Position numbers and translations under genes: made by a program. From Myxococcales bacterium (lineage in GTDB: Bacteria > Myxococcota_A > Polyangia > Polyangiales > Ga0077539): a stretch of 64,000 bases of DNA. Each line of letters starts with the position of its first letter. Position 1 is the first letter of the stretch. This document shows, piece after piece, positions 63,466-64,000 of the stretch. The DNA lies in NCBI GenBank assembly GCA_016793325.1, contig JAEUKI010000094.1, positions 1 to 64,000 on the forward strand, in the 5' to 3' direction. Below the pieces are notes generated by a model. That model saw nothing but the letters and a program-made list of their open reading frames with translations. It searched no databases and had not been told where the DNA came from.

Positions 63466-63506
63466 CGCTGCACTTTCGAGAGGGTCCACGTTCGTCGCGA
63501 AGTCGC

Positions 63507-64000
63507 TCAGAACATCCTCGGGCCACGACTGCCGCCACGACTGCTGCCGCTGCTTCCGCCAGCCGGCGCCCCGCTGCTCGCTGCACCGCCGCGCGACGCG
63601 CCGTCGTCTACCTCGTCGGTGACGACCTCCGAGCCGTCGTGAAGCTCGGGCGATTCGACAGCGGTGTTGCTCCCGTCCGTCGCGACGATGCGCACACGGA
63701 CGGGCACCGGACGCCCTTCGCGAAGGACGAACACACGCCCGCCCCGAGGTCCCGCGCCGCGCGTCGCAGGCGACTCCGAGTCGTTGCCGCCGTTGCCCGC
63801 AGCCCCGTTGCCCGCGCCCGCGTCGCGATCGCCGCGTCGTCGCCCGCCGCCCGTGCTCGCGCCGTCGCTGTTCGACGGCCGATAGCGAAGCGCCGCGTTG
63901 GGAACGCGCAGCACGTTCTCGAGCCGCGCGGTCGTCACGGTCACCGTCGCGGTCATCCCTGGCCGCAGCTTCAACTCCGGGTTGGGAACCTCGATCACCG
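63507..64000 (-). CDS. MacA-like periplasmic adaptor, C-terminal fragment (partial at window edge)
   Basis: This is the C-terminal part (about 165 residues) of an HlyD/MacA membrane-fusion protein; the rest lies beyond base 64000. The barrel-type pattern VPNPELKLRPGMTATVTVTTARLENVLRVPNAALRYRP is visible. A long Gly/Asn/Arg-rich insertion (about 45-95 of the visible part) is unusual in length for the family, followed by VFVLREGRPVPVRVRI. It ends in a Gly/Ser-rich tail (GGSSGSSRGGSRGPRMF). It leads the operon with the MacB ATPase 41 nt downstream. The insertion and tail are probably disordered. Confidence 0.85.
   Translation of the reverse strand, partial: VIEVPNPELKLRPGMTATVTVTTARLENVLRVPNAALRYRPSNSDGASTGGGRRRGDRDAGAGNGAAGNGGNDSESPATRGAGPRGGRVFVLREGRPVPVRVRIVATDGSNTAVESPELHDGSEVVTDEVDDGASRGGAASSGAPAGGSSGSSRGGSRGPRMF

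Overview
This window is very GC-rich DNA with densely packed genes, many ATGA or TGATG start/stop overlaps, and a gene set typical of Myxococcota (Polyangiales-like; an inference from gene content). The signs are a Ser/Thr kinase linked to TPR-PEGA and RCC1 proteins, MJ0042 zinc-ribbon/GYF-like proteins, Cys-rich lipoproteins with Asp/Ala/Thr linkers, a STAND-type regulator, and very long TPR-like proteins. I saw no rRNA, tRNA, CRISPR array, prophage or transposase gene.

Layout. 1-3712: a 37-bp direct repeat, a cytochrome P450, a divergent R2K-like ATP-grasp protein and a lipoprotein. 3713-4955 is the most unusual stretch. A decayed C-terminal fragment of an M16 metallopeptidase gene (minus strand) is split by a 596-bp MITE-like element (4102-4697) that has long terminal inverted repeats, internal tandem repeats and an 8-bp target duplication. 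4956-9852: a lipoprotein fusing GH25 lysozyme, four Cys-rich repeats and a C39-like peptidase; a propeller-like protein; a lipoprotein. 9928-15685: a DUF4397-like lipoprotein, then an overlapping kinase / TPR-PEGA / RCC1 operon. 15712-22485: a STAND ATPase with a C-terminal winged helix, a lipoprotein, and glycine dehydrogenase (gcvP). 22783-30379: a histidine kinase and response regulator divergent from a tripartite heavy-metal RND efflux operon, with a candidate operator between them.

30459-33583: a helical protein and two Cys-rich lipoproteins. 33979-45016: three co-directional genes, two paralogous GYF-like/TM/TPR scaffolds and a 2031-residue repeat protein. 45098-46636: heme O synthase and a SCO copper chaperone (cytochrome oxidase assembly). 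46638-48761: an L7/L12 paralogue divergent from a truncated Hsp70. 48793-59147: surface proteins, including a 1362-residue TPR protein, a beta-sandwich repeat lipoprotein, and an esterase-like lipoprotein whose alpha/beta-hydrolase halves appear in circularly permuted order. 59240-64000: a minus-strand MacA-MacB-TolC operon ending in an orphan FecE-like ATPase; the adaptor gene runs off the window end.

The genes fall into four themes: envelope and secreted lipoproteins (at least eleven), export and metal efflux, Ser/Thr and two-component signalling, and respiratory-chain assembly. The strongest candidates for something new are the MITE-like element with its reconstructable insertion site and the circularly permuted esterase.
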